Part shown: one piece after another, positions 62,284-64,000 of the stretch | Numbering within the stretch: the stretch's first letter is position 1 | How the letters are laid out: every line of letters begins with the position of its first letter | Origin: JADCCX01 sp031431475 | GTDB lineage: Bacteria; Pseudomonadota; Alphaproteobacteria; Rhizobiales; Beijerinckiaceae | NCBI GenBank assembly: GCA_031431475.1 | Contig: JANPDL010000022.1 | Location: 70,281 to 134,280, forward strand | Reading direction: 5' to 3' | Length of the DNA stretch: 64,000 bases | Position numbers and translations under genes: made by a program | Notes under the pieces: model-generated | Databases searched by the model: none | What the model saw: only the letters and a program-made list of their open reading frames with translations | What the model was told of the DNA's origin: nothing

Positions 62284-63516
62284 ATGTCCGCAGCCGTCAC
62301 CAGAACAGTCTATTCAACCGGGGCCGTCATCGCAGCGGGTTGCGCTATTGCCATGCTCGGCTTCGGGCCACGCGCCACCATGGGCTTCTTCCAGCTGCCG
62401 GTCATTTCGGAAAATGGCTGGGGGCGGGACACTTTCGGCTTTGCCATTGCGGTGCAGAACCTGTTCTGGGGCATCGGTCAGCCTTTTGCGGGAGCGGTGG
62501 CCGACCGGTTCGGCACGTTGAAGGTGCTGATTGGCGGATTGATCCTGTATGCCGCCGGCCTCGTGCTGATGACCCTGTCCACTTCGCCCGCCATCTTCAC
62601 CCTGACTTCGGGTGTGCTGATCGGCTTCGGGCTCTCGGGCTGCTCGTTCAACCTGGTCCTTGCTGCTTTCGGCAAGCTGCTGCCACCGGAAAAACGTCCC
62701 ATGGCGCTGGGATTTGGCACTGCCGCAGGTTCGTTCGGACAGTTCCTGTTCTCGCCGCTTGCGGTTGGCCTGATCGAGGGAACGGGCTGGAAATGGTCGC
62801 TCATTGTCTTTGCTGCTCTTCTGCTGGCGACGATCCCGCTGGCCTGGTTTCTGGCGACGGAGCCCCGCCAGTCCCTGTCCACTGACAGTGAGGCTGACAA
62901 GCGCACGCTGATGCAGGTTCTGGCACAGGCCTTCGGCCACACCAGCTACATCCTGCTGGTGCTGGGCTTCTTCACCTGCGGGTTCCAGCTGGCATTCATC
63001 ACCATCCATTTGCCGGCCTATCTCAAGGATATCGGCATCAATCCCGGCATCGGCCCCTGGGTGCTGGCGCTGATCGGCTTGTTCAACATCGTGGGCTCGA
63101 TCGGCGCGGGTTATGTGATGACGCGTATGCCCCGGCGCTATCTGCTGGCGATCATTTACACGCTGCGTTCCTTCGCCATCATCGCTTTGCTGATGCTGCC
63201 GCCATCCACCGCGCTCGTCCTGGCCTTTGGGGCTGCCATGGGGCTGCTCTGGCTCTCCACGGTCCCGCCCACGTCCTCGCTTGTCATGACCATGTTCGGA
63301 ACGCGTGATATGGCGATGCTCTATGGATTCGCCTTCTTCAGCCATCAGGTCGGCGGCTTTCTGGGTGGCTGGCTCGGCGGCGTGTTCTACGAATGGTACG
63401 GCAACTACAATCTTGTCTGGTGGGGCTCCATCGCGCTGGGCTTTGCCTCCGCCGTGATCAACCTGCCCATCGTCGAGAAGCCGGCCCCTTCCCCAACGGT
63501 TCCGCAACCGGCATAA
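62284..63516 (+). CDS. MFS transporter
   Basis: Twelve-span major facilitator, 410 residues. Helix 1 GAVIAAGCAIAMLGFGPRATMGFFQLP, loop motif GAVADRFGTLKVLIGG, and the second-half motif with GYVMTRMPRRYLLAIIY. The FFQLPVISENGWGRDTFGFAIAVQNLFWGIGQP region is typical of the NNP/aromatic-acid-like MFS group in alphaproteobacteria; substrate not determinable. ATG at 62284 is preferred over the upstream in-frame one at 62251. Same strand as the reductase 32 bp downstream. Confidence 0.87.
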   Translation: MSAAVTRTVYSTGAVIAAGCAIAMLGFGPRATMGFFQLPVISENGWGRDTFGFAIAVQNLFWGIGQPFAGAVADRFGTLKVLIGGLILYAAGLVLMTLSTSPAIFTLTSGVLIGFGLSGCSFNLVLAAFGKLLPPEKRPMALGFGTAAGSFGQFLFSPLAVGLIEGTGWKWSLIVFAALLLATIPLAWFLATEPRQSLSTDSEADKRTLMQVLAQAFGHTSYILLVLGFFTCGFQLAFITIHLPAYLKDIGINPGIGPWVLALIGLFNIVGSIGAGYVMTRMPRRYLLAIIYTLRSFAIIALLMLPPSTALVLAFGAAMGLLWLSTVPPTSSLVMTMFGTRDMAMLYGFAFFSHQVGGFLGGWLGGVFYEWYGNYNLVWWGSIALGFASAVINLPIVEKPAPSPTVPQPA

Positions 63517-63548
63517 AGCTGGATTAGCCTAAGGGTGAGGACAACCGG

Positions 63549-64000
63549 ATGACCAGTTTTCGTGCGTATGTCGTGGACAAGCCGGACGGGCAGTACACGG
63601 TCAGTGTCAAGACCCTGACCGAGTCGGATCTGATGGAGGGCGATGTCACCATCCGCGTCCTCAATTCCACCGTTAACTACAAGGATGGACTGGCGCTGAC
63701 CGGCAAGGCACCCGTGGTGCGGAAGTTTCCGCTGATCCCCGGCATCGATCTCTCGGGCGAGGTCACGGCCTCCACAAGCCCCGATTTCAAGCCGGGCGAC
63801 AAGGTGGTGCTCACGGGGTGCGGCGTGGGCGAGACGCATCATGGGGCCTATGCCGGGATGGCGCGGCTCAAATCCGAATGGCTGGTGCCGCTGCCCGCAA
63901 CCATGTCGCCCGCGCACGCCATGGCGGTCGGCACCGCGGGGTTTACCGCCATGCAATGCATCATAGCGCTGGAAAAACACGGACTGACGCCGGATCGCGG
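63549..64000 (+). CDS. acuI: AcuI/YhdH-type NADPH-dependent reductase (cut by right edge)
   Basis: N-terminal 150 residues of an MDR-superfamily enzyme of the acrylyl-CoA reductase / YhdH group. Reads FRAYVVDKPDGQYTVSVKTL, the conserved STVNYKDGLALTGKAPVVRKFPLIPGIDLSGEV, GETHHGAYAGMARLKSEWLVPLP and AVGTAGFTAMQCIIALE. AcuI detoxifies acryloyl-CoA to propionyl-CoA in DMSP and 3-hydroxypropionate use. The frame is open at the window end, so the C-terminus is missing. Family sound; exact substrate less so. Confidence 0.82.
   Translation, partial: MTSFRAYVVDKPDGQYTVSVKTLTESDLMEGDVTIRVLNSTVNYKDGLALTGKAPVVRKFPLIPGIDLSGEVTASTSPDFKPGDKVVLTGCGVGETHHGAYAGMARLKSEWLVPLPATMSPAHAMAVGTAGFTAMQCIIALEKHGLTPDR

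Noticed and set aside
1..64000. CRISPR arrays, prophage genes, rRNA operons
   Set aside because: No regularly spaced short repeats, phage structural or integrase genes, or rRNA sequence were seen anywhere in the window.

Overview
The window is a chromosomal segment of an alphaproteobacterium, most likely of the order Hyphomicrobiales (Rhizobiales). The evidence is its high GC, the dnaA-dnaN-recF cluster, the divergent xseA/purD pair, an AddB-type nuclease subunit, a DUF2865 protein, a small-form GluRS and a Zur-type zinc box. Nearly all of it is densely packed coding sequence; no rRNA, CRISPR array or prophage is visible and one tRNA is present. The genus cannot be named from the sequence alone.

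Positions 1-25293 are mostly housekeeping. They hold the LPS-transport set lptC-lptA-lptB (lptB runs off the left edge) behind a short RNase D, then addB with a nucleotidyltransferase, xseA, purD, an alpha/beta hydrolase-patatin pair, an aminotransferase, a propionyl-CoA-synthetase-like enzyme, gltX, a DUF2865 protein, a MarR-FAH pair, an orphan TRAP binding protein, hemH, a phosphatase-HD-tag operon, ygfZ and a dihydroorotase. Positions 25294-30118 hold an 870-bp non-coding stretch with one perfect DnaA box, then dnaA, dnaN and recF. Positions 30277-43694 carry an orphan type I secretion pair, ccmC-ccmD-ccmG without ccmAB, yciB, an NlpC/P60-MarR pair, plsC-rimI-tsaB, a glyS gene carrying two in-frame insertions, and a RidA-MFS pair.

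Positions 43890-47794 form a zinc-scarcity locus: a palindromic Zur-type box, a 45-codon His-bearing membrane microprotein, znuC, znuB, a second weaker Zur-type box, znuA, and a COG0523 (CobW-like) GTPase with a long histidine loop.

A tRNA-Thr (47884-47958) marks the left side of an accessory island that begins with an IS3-family remnant and is followed on the right by an intact IS5-family element with a TAA target duplication. Between them lies a tightly coupled ten-gene catabolic operon with several 4-bp stop/start overlaps. It comprises a carbohydrate-type ABC importer, a HisD-family dehydrogenase resembling sulfopropanediol dehydrogenase HpsN, an SDR, a LacI regulator, a two-domain SnoaL-like protein, a bicupin and a stand-alone MetE-like zinc methyl/alkyltransferase. 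A second two-domain SnoaL-like gene is divergent, and a LacI-type operator (TTGCAATCGTATGCAA) lies in the divergent promoter. I cannot name the substrate. This is the best candidate in the window for an undescribed pathway.

To the right of the IS5 copy are a secreted protein built of six roughly 23-residue repeats, a clear terminator, an MFS transporter and the start of an AcuI/YhdH-type reductase cut by the right edge.
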